From DASXRA01 sp036502575 (lineage in GTDB: Bacteria; Actinomycetota; Actinomycetes; Mycobacteriales; Jatrophihabitantaceae), in contig DASXYL010000035.1 in the NCBI GenBank assembly GCA_036502575.1, forward strand, positions 1 through 64,000: 64,000 bases of DNA. Direction: 5' to 3'. This document shows positions 25,679-33,661 of this stretch, in pieces. The notes under the pieces are model-generated. The model saw nothing but the letters and a program-made list of their open reading frames with translations, made no database searches and was not told the DNA's origin. The position numbers were made by a program, and so were the translations under genes. Every line of letters starts with the position of its first letter. Position 1 is the stretch's first letter.

Positions 25679-26515
25679 CTATCCCTTCACGGCGCCCGCC
25701 AGCAGTCCGGATGTCAGCCGCCGTTGCAGGACGGCGAAGATCAGCAGGCTCGGCACGGTGGCCATCACCGACCCGGCGGCCAGCGGGCCGAGGCTCACCT
25801 GGCCCTCGGATCCGACGAAGTGCGCCAGCGTCAGCGGCAGCGTCCGCACGTTGTCGTTCTTGAGCAGTACCAGGGCGAAGAAGAACTCGTTCCACGCCGA
25901 GATGAACGCGAACATCGCCGTGGCGACCAACCCCGGACGCAGCAGCGGCAGCACGATGCTGACGAGCGTGCGCAGCCGCCCGGCGCCGTCGACCGCGGCC
26001 GCCTCCTCGAGGTCAGGCGGCAAGGCCGCCACGTAGCCGCGCAGCATCCACAGCGCGAACGGCAGCGTCCACACGAGATAGACGAGCACCAGCCCGAACA
26101 GCGAGTTCAGCAGATGCATCGAACGCAGGATCATGAACAGCGGGATGACGATCAGGATCACCGGGAACAGTTGGCTGACCAGGATCCATCCGGTCGCAAT
26201 ACCCCGCAGTCGCGTCTTGAATCGGCCTAACGCGTAGGCCGCCGGGAACGCCACGACGATCGTCAGCGCCATGCTGCCCAGCGCCACGATCGTGCTGTTG
26301 CCCGCTGAGCGGAGCAGGCCCTGGGCGTCGAACGCGTCGGAGTAGTTGCTCCACTGGAAGTGGTTCGGGATGAGGTGTGGGGTGATCGACGCCAGCTCGC
26401 GCGGCGTTTTCAGCGAGATCGACAGCAGCCACAGCAGCGGGAAGCCGAGGAACACCAGGTACAGGGCCAGCGCCACATACTGCCCGGTACGGACCGTCTT
26501 GCTCGGCTTCCTCAT
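25679..26515 (-). CDS. ABC sugar transporter permease (MalG-type)
   Basis: A 278-residue inner-membrane permease with six predicted segments and the EAA loop as LEEAAAVDGAGRLRTLVSIVLPLLRPG. Typical MalG-like start YVALALYLVFLGFPLLWLLSISLKTP. The ATG overlaps the stop of the other permease. There is no ATPase gene in the operon; as in many actinobacteria a shared MsiK-like ATPase encoded elsewhere probably energises it. Confidence 0.93.
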   Translation of the reverse strand: MRKPSKTVRTGQYVALALYLVFLGFPLLWLLSISLKTPRELASITPHLIPNHFQWSNYSDAFDAQGLLRSAGNSTIVALGSMALTIVVAFPAAYALGRFKTRLRGIATGWILVSQLFPVILIVIPLFMILRSMHLLNSLFGLVLVYLVWTLPFALWMLRGYVAALPPDLEEAAAVDGAGRLRTLVSIVLPLLRPGLVATAMFAFISAWNEFFFALVLLKNDNVRTLPLTLAHFVGSEGQVSLGPLAAGSVMATVPSLLIFAVLQRRLTSGLLAGAVKG

Positions 26516-27453
26516 GCCTCCGCCCTCCGCAGGCCGGCCCGCAGGTACAGGCCGAGGAAGATCACCACGAGCACCACCATCACGTCGCCCATCGCCGATG
26601 CGTACCCGAACTGCCCGTACCGGAAGGCCTCGTTGTAGGCGAAGAGCATCGGCAGCATCGTCTTGCCGCCCGGCCCTCCGGCGGTCAGCACGTAGACGAG
26701 ACCGAACGAGTTGAAGTTCCAGATGAAGTCCAGGGACGTGATCGCGAAGATGATCGGTCGCAGTTGGGGCAACGTCACGCTGAAGAAGCGCCGCCAGGAG
26801 CCGGCTCCGTCAACGGCCGCTGCCTCGTGCAATTCGGCCGGGACGCCCTGCAGGCCGGCCAGCAGGGTGATGGTGGTCTGTGGCATGCCCACCCAGACAC
26901 CGACCATGATCACGGCCGGCAGCGCGGTGTGGAAGTCGCCGAGCCAGTTGATGCCGGTGTCATTGATGTGCAGGTCCTTCAGCGACTCGTTCACCGGCCC
27001 GACCGTGGGATCGAGCAGCAGCCGCCACATGATCGCCACGATCACCGGCGGCATTGCCCACGGAATCAGCGCGAGCGTGCGGGCGAGCCAGCGCAGGCGC
27101 AGATCCTCGTTGAGCAGCAGGGCCAGGCCGAGCCCGAGGACGAACTGGATCAGCGTCACCGACAACGCCCACACCATGCCGATGCGGAACGACTCGAGGA
27201 ACAGGCTGTTGTGCCACAGCCGGGTGAAGTTGTCGAAGCCGATGAAGTGGGTGGGGATGCCGAGGCCGGCCCGCTTGTCGGTGAATCCGAGGTACACGCC
27301 CTGGGCGAGCGGCACGACGCTCAGCACCAGGACCGGGATCAGGGCGGGCAGGACGAGCAGCCACGCGTCGTGCGAGCCGCGCCCGCGCCGGCCCCGCCGC
27401 CGGGGCGGCGGTGGTGGCGTCTCGACCTTGGGCTCGGCGACAGTGGTCGTCAT
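26512..27453 (-). CDS. ABC sugar transporter permease (MalF-type)
   Basis: A 313-residue permease: proline/arginine-rich cytoplasmic N-terminus, six membrane segments (first WLLVLPALIPVLVLSVVPLAQGVYLGF), and the EAA loop LHEAAAVDGAGSWRRFFSVTLPQLRP. Forms the channel with the MalG-type partner downstream. Starts inside the lacI stop codon (ATGA). Confidence 0.93.
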   Translation of the reverse strand: MTTTVAEPKVETPPPPPRRRGRRGRGSHDAWLLVLPALIPVLVLSVVPLAQGVYLGFTDKRAGLGIPTHFIGFDNFTRLWHNSLFLESFRIGMVWALSVTLIQFVLGLGLALLLNEDLRLRWLARTLALIPWAMPPVIVAIMWRLLLDPTVGPVNESLKDLHINDTGINWLGDFHTALPAVIMVGVWVGMPQTTITLLAGLQGVPAELHEAAAVDGAGSWRRFFSVTLPQLRPIIFAITSLDFIWNFNSFGLVYVLTAGGPGGKTMLPMLFAYNEAFRYGQFGYASAMGDVMVVLVVIFLGLYLRAGLRRAEA

Positions 27454-28469
27454 CGCGCCGGCCGCCGAGGGGCGCTCGAAGCACGGAGGACAAGCTTCGG
27501 CTGGACGGTGACCCGGCTGGCCGGTCGGTGTGGGTCACCCAGCCGGTCGAGCAGCATGGTGGCCGCGATCCGGCCCCGCTCCTCCGAGCCGAGCGAGACG
27601 CTGGTCAGTCCGGGCACGGCGAGCTCGGCGAGGTCGGTGTCGTCCATGCCCACCACGGCGACGTCCTCGGGCACCTTCAGCCCGCGCGCCCGCAGGACGC
27701 GCATCGCGCCGACCGCGAGCAGGTCGTTCGCGCAGACGATCGCGTCGGGCTCGTAGTGCGTGAGCAAAGTGCTGGCCGCCTTCTCGCCCGCGTCATGGGT
27801 GAAGTCGGCGGCCGTCACGGACTGCGCCGTCGCCACCTTGCGCCGCAACGTCCGCAGCGCTTGGTGGAAGCCACGCTCGCGGGCCCGGCCCGGCACGGTG
27901 TCGACCGGGCCGTTCAGGAACCCGATCGCTCGCCGCCCTGATTCGGCCAGGTGGGCCACCGCCAGCCCGACCCCCCGGGAGGAATTCGCTCGGACGTTGT
28001 CGAGGTCGACGCCGTTCGGCAACGTACCGATCACCACGATCGGCACGCGAGCCTGCCGCAACTCGGCCACGACCTCGTCGGTGATCCGCAGCGGGCTCAC
28101 GATCAGCCCATCGGCATATCCGCGATTGAGGCCGCGGATGATCTCGATCTCGTCGTCGGGGCTCGATCCGGTGGACGAGACGACCAGCCGGAACCCGGCG
28201 GCGCTCACGACCCCCTCGATCGCCCGCATCATCGCGACGTACACGGGGTTGCCGAGATCGGCAACCGCGAAGGCCAGCTGTTCGGTGCGCCCGACCTTCA
28301 ACGACCGAGCAGTCGCGTCGACGACGTAGCCCAACTCGTCGGCGGCCGTGCGGACCCGAGCCACCATCGCCGGACTGGCCGAACCGCCCGTCAACGCCCG
28401 CGACGCGGAGGCGATCGAGACGCCGGCATGTATGGCTACCTCGGTCAGCGTGGGACGGTCGGGCGGCAA
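27450..28469 (-). CDS. LacI-family transcriptional regulator
   Basis: A 339-residue repressor. N-terminal LacI helix-turn-helix TLTEVAIHAGVSIASASRALTGG, hinge helix, then a periplasmic-binding-like sensor domain (QLAFAVADLGNPVYVAMMRAIEG, FLNGPVDTVPGRARERGF, PDAIVCANDLLAVGAMRVL, VVGMDDTDLAELAVPGLTSV). TTG at 28469 is chosen: GAGGGAG lies 5 nt upstream and the protein then begins just before the HTH. First gene of the operon that runs to 17001; two AATCGTTTCCAA sites lie upstream. Ligand likely a sugar or nucleoside-like molecule. Confidence 0.92.
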   Translation of the reverse strand: MPPDRPTLTEVAIHAGVSIASASRALTGGSASPAMVARVRTAADELGYVVDATARSLKVGRTEQLAFAVADLGNPVYVAMMRAIEGVVSAAGFRLVVSSTGSSPDDEIEIIRGLNRGYADGLIVSPLRITDEVVAELRQARVPIVVIGTLPNGVDLDNVRANSSRGVGLAVAHLAESGRRAIGFLNGPVDTVPGRARERGFHQALRTLRRKVATAQSVTAADFTHDAGEKAASTLLTHYEPDAIVCANDLLAVGAMRVLRARGLKVPEDVAVVGMDDTDLAELAVPGLTSVSLGSEERGRIAATMLLDRLGDPHRPASRVTVQPKLVLRASSAPRRPAR

Positions 28470-28499
28470 CAGGACTCCCTCGTGGTGAAACAAGCCTGC

Positions 28500-28511
28500 A
28501 ATCGTTTCCAA
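28500..28511. promoter_or_regulatory. Putative LacI-type operator, site 1
   Basis: AATCGTTTCCAA, upstream of the lacI start. LacI-family operators are CG-centred; TTGGAAACGATT fits one good half site. The same 12 bp recur at 28644-28655. Confidence 0.65.
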
Positions 28512-28643
28512 CCGGAGTCTGGAACAAACGCCGAGGCTTGTCAACGGTTGAATCAGCTTGTCAGAAGGAAGAAGTTGCCAGCCGACCCGGTCAGCATTGA
28601 CAAGCGATCACCCGGCGCCCAGGATGTCCGGCAACTTGGACGT

Positions 28644-28655
28644 AATCGTTTCCAA
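28644..28655. promoter_or_regulatory. Putative LacI-type operator, site 2
   Basis: Exact second copy of AATCGTTTCCAA, 144 bp from site 1 and 15 bp before the ATG of the divergent esterase gene. Placement lets one regulator control both directions. Confidence 0.65.
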
Positions 28656-28670
28656 ACAAGGCAGGTTCAT

Positions 28671-30788
28671 ATGACGAATCGGCGGGCAATGTCCGCGGCC
28701 GGCACCCTGATCCTGGTTGCGGGGCTGCTGGCCTGCGTCAGCGGCGCGGCGACGACCCCGACGCGCCAGCCGAACCGCGGCGGCACGATCACCCAGGCCA
28801 GCGCCTACTCCGCGGCGCTCAACGGGCCCATCGACTACGAGATCTACCTGCCGGCCGGCTACAAGAAGTCCGCTGCCCGCTATCCGACGCTGTATCTGTT
28901 GCACGGACGGGGCGATTCAATGACCGCGTGGACCCAGGAGAAGGCGGATCTCGATCGGCTCATCAGCACCGGCAAGATCCCGCCGGTCGTCGTGGTGATG
29001 CCCGACGCGCCGTGGGCCGATCGGGGCAGCTGGTACGTCGACTCCCACTACACCGGCGCCGACTACCCGGGCCTTCCGGTCGAGACGGCCCTCACCCGCG
29101 ACCTGGTGCAGCACGTCGACCGGACCTACCGCACCGTCAACGGCCGGTGGGCCCGAGCGATCGGCGGCTACTCGATGGGCGGCGCCGGAGCGCTGCGCTA
29201 CGTCCTCGACCACCAGGACCTGTTCGGTGCGGCGCTCATCCTCAGCCCGGCTGTGTACAACCCCCTACCGCCGTCCGACTCGTCGGTGCGCGACTACGGC
29301 GCATTCGGCGTCGGCGAGCAGCGCTTCGTCGACGCCCGGTACGAGCAGCTCAATTACACCGCGCTGCTCCCCCAGGTGAACCCCGATCTCCCGATCCACC
29401 TGTACCTGGCGGTGGGCGACAAGGAATACGTGAACCCCGACCCGGCCGACGCCACGCACGACCTCGACTTCGAGGAGGCCGTCGTCTACAACAAGCTGGT
29501 GCGCACGGCGGGTGTCACGGCCGACTGGCGAGTGCTCGGTGGCGGCCACGACTGGGACGTCTGGCAACCCGGCTTCGTCGACGGCGTGCAGAACATCTTC
29601 CGTTACATCGGCCCGGATAAACCCGAGGTCATGAACACCCCGCTGATCGGGACGGCCGGCGACGACTGGGCCGGCGGCGTCGCGCCCAGCACCGACGGCA
29701 GCGGCGACGTCACGGCCGGGCTGGCCGCGTCCGGGCCGATCGACGGCCAGCCCTACCAGGGCAAGCTCGACGCCGTCGTCACCCGGCGCTCGCCCACCGG
29801 CACAACCCGGTGGACGACCGAGCTCGGCACCCCGGCCGACGAGCGGCTCTACGGCACGGTGGCCGGCCCGGACGGTTCCACCGTCGTCGCCGGCTATACG
29901 AACGGCAACCTCGACGGCGCACATCCAGCCAATACCGCGGGTGACCTGATGGCCGCGTCCGTCGGCGCCAACGGCACCCTCCTATGGACGCGACAGTTCG
30001 GCGACGCCACCGCCGCCGACCGGGCCTATGCGCTCGCGCCCGACGGCGCGGGCGGCAGCTACCTCGCCGGCTACACCAAGGGCTCGCTCGGTGGCACGGC
30101 CAACGCCGGCGACAAGGACGCCCTGCTCGTCCACCTCGACCGCCTCGGCAACCCGTTGTGGACGCACGAGTTCGGCGGACCGGGCGAGGACAAGGCGCTG
30201 GCCGTCACCGCATCGGCTGATTCCGTGTACGTCACCGGCGTGACATCGGCGACCATGCCGGGCGGTACGGCCGCCGGCGGCACCGACGGATGGGTCGCCG
30301 CCTTCGCCGCCAACGGCACGCAGCGCTGGCTGCACCAGGTCGGGTCGAGCGGCGACGACCTGCTCGCCGGCGCGACGATGGCCCCGAGCGGCGACCTGCT
30401 GGTTACCGGAACTCTCGGCGCTGATGCGCTCGTCATTGCGTTGTCGCCCGGCGGACAGACGAGGTGGCAGCGCCAATTCGGCACCGCCGACGACGACGCC
30501 GGTGTCGGCATCTCCGCCGCGGCCGACGGCACGATCACCGTCGTCGGGTACACCGACGGTCGGTTCACCGCGCTCGTGGGCGCCCACGACGTCTTCGCCG
30601 CGACGCTCAGCTCCTCCGGGACGGTGCAGGCAACCCGGCAGTTCGGTACCGCCGCGGACGACGGCGTCGACCCGTTCGCCGAGTCGAACCTGTACCTCAG
30701 TGGCGCTTGGATCACCGGGGTGACGTACGGGAACGCGGCGACGCGCAACCACGGCGGTGCGGACGTGTTCGTCTATTCGCTGGCGTAA
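28671..30788 (+). CDS. Secreted esterase with C-terminal beta-propeller-like repeats
   Basis: A 705-residue exported protein. The signal region ends LLAC, a possible lipobox. Residues about 50-310 are an esterase (Esterase D/feruloyl-esterase-like) domain: YPTLYLLHGRGDSMTAW, nucleophile Ser in GGYSMGGAGALRY, catalytic His in GGGHDWDVW. Residues about 330-705 hold at least five repeats of the form W.r.fGt..dD......G...v.G.t, like SBBP/PQQ-type propeller blades. Divergent from the LacI operon and next to the second operator, so it may free the imported substrate outside the cell. Confidence 0.85.
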   Translation: MTNRRAMSAAGTLILVAGLLACVSGAATTPTRQPNRGGTITQASAYSAALNGPIDYEIYLPAGYKKSAARYPTLYLLHGRGDSMTAWTQEKADLDRLISTGKIPPVVVVMPDAPWADRGSWYVDSHYTGADYPGLPVETALTRDLVQHVDRTYRTVNGRWARAIGGYSMGGAGALRYVLDHQDLFGAALILSPAVYNPLPPSDSSVRDYGAFGVGEQRFVDARYEQLNYTALLPQVNPDLPIHLYLAVGDKEYVNPDPADATHDLDFEEAVVYNKLVRTAGVTADWRVLGGGHDWDVWQPGFVDGVQNIFRYIGPDKPEVMNTPLIGTAGDDWAGGVAPSTDGSGDVTAGLAASGPIDGQPYQGKLDAVVTRRSPTGTTRWTTELGTPADERLYGTVAGPDGSTVVAGYTNGNLDGAHPANTAGDLMAASVGANGTLLWTRQFGDATAADRAYALAPDGAGGSYLAGYTKGSLGGTANAGDKDALLVHLDRLGNPLWTHEFGGPGEDKALAVTASADSVYVTGVTSATMPGGTAAGGTDGWVAAFAANGTQRWLHQVGSSGDDLLAGATMAPSGDLLVTGTLGADALVIALSPGGQTRWQRQFGTADDDAGVGISAAADGTITVVGYTDGRFTALVGAHDVFAATLSSSGTVQATRQFGTAADDGVDPFAESNLYLSGAWITGVTYGNAATRNHGGADVFVYSLA

Positions 30789-30814
30789 CGCCGGACCTCA
30801 CCTGTAAGTTTTCA

Positions 30815-30828
30815 CTGACAGGTGTCAG
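30815..30828. promoter_or_regulatory. Palindromic operator candidate over a ribosome site
   Basis: CTGACA-GG-TGTCAG, a perfect inverted repeat with 2-nt centre, ending where the AGGGAGG ribosome site of the next gene begins. A likely autoregulatory site of that HTH protein. Confidence 0.55.
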
Positions 30829-30839
30829 GGAGGCCTTAG

Positions 30840-31142
30840 CTGAACGAGGTCGAGCTGCTCGCCCTGCTCGGCGCGATCGGGCATCCGCAGCGGTTGCGGG
30901 TGATCGACGCGCTGGCCGGCGGGCGGGTGCACGTGAGCGAGCTGGCCCGCCGGCTCGGGCTCTCGCGTCCGCTGCTGTACCTGCACCTCGATCGGCTGGA
31001 GAAGGCCGGACTCGTCACCGGTCAGCTCGAACTAGCAGAGAGTGGCAGGGCTATGAAGTATTACGAACTCGTCGACTTCGACCTGAGGATCACCGTCGAT
31101 ACCGTGCGCCAGGCAGTGCACACCGAAGGGACGAGCGCATGA
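30840..31142 (+). CDS. ArsR-like winged-helix regulator (CTG start)
   Basis: A 100-residue HTH protein: EVELLALLGAIGHPQRLRVIDALAGG, VSELARRLGLSRPLLYLHLDRLEKAGLV, wing ELAESGRAMKYYELVDFD. The frame is closed by TAG directly before CTG at 30840, and AGGGAGG sits 6 nt before that CTG, so it is the best start; the next GTG (30894) would delete the first helix. A 4-bp overlap links it to the following small membrane protein. Probably senses something through, or controls, the three-gene operon. Confidence 0.75.
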   Translation: MNEVELLALLGAIGHPQRLRVIDALAGGRVHVSELARRLGLSRPLLYLHLDRLEKAGLVTGQLELAESGRAMKYYELVDFDLRITVDTVRQAVHTEGTSA

Positions 31143-31372
31143 CCGGCGCCCTGATCGCGATCTCGATCGTCCTCATCGTCTTCGGCGCGATCGCGGCGAT
31201 CACGCTGTCCTACCACCGGCTGCAGCGCCACCGGGCCGACGCCGTAGCCCTGGCCGGGTACCGCCGATTGGCCGAGGAAGCCGCCACGGCGCAGACCGAC
31301 GTCCGGGCCCAGCTGGCCAGCTTCGACCTGCGCCTGGCCTCGATCGAGAAATTGCTCAAGGACGTCCAATGA
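31139..31372 (+). CDS. Small single-pass membrane protein with coiled-coil tail
   Basis: A 77-residue protein: N-terminal membrane helix (ALIAISIVLIVFGAIAAITLSY), then a charged helix (ADAVALAGYRRLAEEAATAQTDVRAQLASFDLRLASIEKLLKDV) likely to form a coiled coil. ATG overlaps the HTH stop, and its TGA overlaps the sensor gene start, so it belongs to the same operon. Not a family I can name. Confidence 0.78.
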   Translation: MTGALIAISIVLIVFGAIAAITLSYHRLQRHRADAVALAGYRRLAEEAATAQTDVRAQLASFDLRLASIEKLLKDVQ

Positions 31373-32247
31373 ACAGTGGCCGCCTGCAGTTTCGCGGCCC
31401 GATCCCGCTCCTGTTCTCGGCGGCGCCGTGGACGGCGTTCTGGTACCTGTTCTGCTCGATCTTCCTCGGCGCGCTGTGGTTCTCGATCGCGTTCACGCTG
31501 CTCGCGGCCGGCGTCACCCTCGGGGTGCTGTGGCTGGGCCTACCGCTCCTCGCCGCCGCGTTGGCCACGACCCGAGGGCTCGCGAACGCCGAGCGCCGGC
31601 GCCTCCGTCTCGAGTCCCCGTACCGGCCGCTGCGGGCGACCGGCTTCCGGGCCCGTCTCGCCGAGCGGCTGCGTGACCCAGCCACCCGCCGGGACGCGAT
31701 CCTGCTCGTAGTGCTGTGGCCGGCGCTGCTCGTCATCGACACCGTCGCGACCGCGTTCTGGCTCGGCTGCTTCGAGCTGATGAGCCTGCCGATCTGGTAC
31801 CGCTACGTGCCGAACACCTTCGACAACGGCGCGAAGATGCACGGCGTCTCGTTCGGCTACTACCCCAACGGCCCTTATGGCGGCGGCAACAGCTGGGGCT
31901 TCTTCGTCCACGACACCCGCTCGGCCGTGATCGCCGCCGTGGTGGGGCTGCTACTGCTGATCGTCGCCGGCAACTACGTGATCGTCGCCGCGGCCCGCGC
32001 ACACGCGGCGATCACCCGGGCGCTGCTGGGACGTGCGCTCGACCCGCTCGCGGACGCCCGGCAGATGCTGATCGCCGACCCCGAGCTATGCCTCCTAGGG
32101 CACCGGCCACCAAGCCGGCCACGTGCGCCTGGCCGGCGGCGTTGGGGTGCACCGGCACGATCGACAGCGACGTCGGGATCAGGCCCTCGACCCACTTGTT
32201 CCACGGCAGCTGGCAGGCGTCGTGGCCGGTGGTCTCACCCGGGTTGA
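31369..32247 (+). CDS. Putative sensor-domain membrane protein with run-on C-terminus
   Basis: A 292-residue protein. Residues about 10-220 match the four-helix 'putative sensor' domain often found N-terminal to actinobacterial histidine kinases: PWTAFWYLFCSIFLGALWF, LGLPLLAAALATTRGLANAERRR, DAILLVVLWPALLVIDTVA, VIAAVVGLLLLIVAGNYVI. No kinase part follows. The last 70 or so residues (from DPELCLLG) are arginine/serine-rich and lie antisense to the lipase gene; a normal protein would end near 32090. It probably lost its stop codon through a deletion or frameshift. Confidence 0.7.
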   Translation: MNSGRLQFRGPIPLLFSAAPWTAFWYLFCSIFLGALWFSIAFTLLAAGVTLGVLWLGLPLLAAALATTRGLANAERRRLRLESPYRPLRATGFRARLAERLRDPATRRDAILLVVLWPALLVIDTVATAFWLGCFELMSLPIWYRYVPNTFDNGAKMHGVSFGYYPNGPYGGGNSWGFFVHDTRSAVIAAVVGLLLLIVAGNYVIVAAARAHAAITRALLGRALDPLADARQMLIADPELCLLGHRPPSRPRAPGRRRWGAPARSTATSGSGPRPTCSTAAGRRRGRWSHPG

Positions 32248-32956
32248 CCGCGCTCGCGCCGTGCGCCGCCGCCCGCGTGCCGAGCATCGTGTTGAGGTCG
32301 TGCTCGATCGTGTTCAGCCACGGCACGTCGCCCGACGCGATCGGCACCAGCGGCCAGCAACCACCCGTCGGCGGCAGGATGCGCAGGTAGCCGACCACGA
32401 CGACCTTCGCGTGCGGAGCGCGCTGCTGGATGCCGTCGAGCACTGCGTCGATCTTCGGGGCGGTGGCCGCGATGGTCGCCTCGAGCTGATCGGTGCCACC
32501 GGCCGTGTACTGCGCCTGGCACGGGTTGCCGACCGGGTTGGTGACGCTCAGCGCGGCGCAGGTGCCGACGATCGAGCCGAATCCCACGTCGTTGCCGCCG
32601 ATCGTCAGCGTGACCAGGTCGGTGTCCGGGGTGAGCGCGCTGAACTGCGGCGGGTTGGTACCGAGTATCACCGACTGGGGCTGGGTCATCTCCACCGTCG
32701 TGGCGCCGCCGCAGCTGATGTCGACGAACGTCTGCGGGTTGAGGGTGGCGGCGAGGTCGGACGGATAGTTGTCGGCGGCGCGGGCGCAGCCGATCGGATC
32801 GGTGTGCCAGGTCGTCACCGTGCCGACCGACGCGTACGAGTCGCCGAGGGCGACATAGTGGCGGTACTGCGGCGGGGCGGCCGAGGCGCCGGCCGCCGTG
32901 AGGCCGGCGATGACCGCGGCTAGGGCCAGCAGGACGGTTACGCGCAATGCTCGCAT
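32012..32956 (-). CDS. Secreted SGNH/GDSL-type lipase
   Basis: A 314-residue esterase with a signal peptide (ALAAVIAGLTAAGASA). SGNH blocks: catalytic Ser in YVALGDSYAS, oxyanion Gly in DISCGGATT, Asn in TIGGNDVGFG, and catalytic Asp-x-x-His region PVHPNAAGQAHVA. Several cysteines suggest disulphides, as in Streptomyces-type lipases. The expected C-terminus is near ALGG; about 25 further basic residues run into the convergent sensor gene, giving a 236-bp tail-to-tail overlap. Confidence 0.88.
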   Translation of the reverse strand: MRALRVTVLLALAAVIAGLTAAGASAAPPQYRHYVALGDSYASVGTVTTWHTDPIGCARAADNYPSDLAATLNPQTFVDISCGGATTVEMTQPQSVILGTNPPQFSALTPDTDLVTLTIGGNDVGFGSIVGTCAALSVTNPVGNPCQAQYTAGGTDQLEATIAATAPKIDAVLDGIQQRAPHAKVVVVGYLRILPPTGGCWPLVPIASGDVPWLNTIEHDLNTMLGTRAAAHGASAVNPGETTGHDACQLPWNKWVEGLIPTSLSIVPVHPNAAGQAHVAGLVAGALGGIARGRRSASAGRPRAGRAHVPAAPG

Positions 32957-33025
32957 GGCGCCACCTCGTGAGTCTGGGGGTTACTCGCCGGTAAACGTGG
33001 CATACCGTCACGGTTACGTCAACCG

Positions 33026-33631
33026 CTAGCGAAGGCTCACGATCCGGATGGACGACAGCACGGCCGCGCACGCCGCCGCCACCTTCGCCGGCTCGGCGTG
33101 GTGCTCGCACTGGATGTACACGTCGCTGCGGCCCCGGAACACGAATATCGCCCGGAACTCGGCGTGATAGATGTTGGTGACCGTCTGCTCGAACGCTCGG
33201 GCGCCGGCCACCCGCAGCGGCTTCAATGCGGATGCCCGGACGATCTCGCTGTCGTCTCCGGCCTGGCGGCGGCCGCGGTTGGCGTACGCGAGCAGCTGGG
33301 CGTCGCTGTAGGTGTCGCTGTCGAAGGGCAGTCGCGCCGCGAGCACCTCGATGAGATCGAACTGCCGCAGTGAGACGAGCGTGCGGTACGCCCAGTCCGA
33401 CGCATAGCCGGTCATGGTCGAGTTGTCGGTCCAGCCCGCCGGAAAGCCGTAGCAGAACGGCGCCCCCTTGCTGGTGATCACGCCTCGCTGACCGGGCACA
33501 CCCGGCTTACACGGCGGGGCGGGCGCCGATGCCGACGCCGAGCTCGGCCCGGTCGTCGTGCTGTGTCCCGACGTCGCCGTCGTGCAGCCGGCCAGCGCGA
33601 GCAGGACAAAAGTCACCAATGCCCAGCGCAC
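33026..33631 (-). CDS. Hypothetical lipoprotein
   Basis: A 201-residue protein with a signal peptide and lipobox LALAGC (Cys about 16), a Ser/Thr-rich linker, and a domain with GAPFCYGFPAGWTDNSTM and ASDWAYRTLVSLRQFDLIEVLAARLP. It contains three further cysteines. This resembles small actinobacterial surface lipoproteins (LpqN/DUF-type), but I cannot name the family. Single gene between a lipase and an acyl-CoA dehydrogenase. Confidence 0.7.
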   Translation of the reverse strand: MRWALVTFVLLALAGCTTATSGHSTTTGPSSASASAPAPPCKPGVPGQRGVITSKGAPFCYGFPAGWTDNSTMTGYASDWAYRTLVSLRQFDLIEVLAARLPFDSDTYSDAQLLAYANRGRRQAGDDSEIVRASALKPLRVAGARAFEQTVTNIYHAEFRAIFVFRGRSDVYIQCEHHAEPAKVAAACAAVLSSIRIVSLR

Positions 33632-33661
33632 CGCGGCAGTATGCCAGCTGCCGCGACCCGA

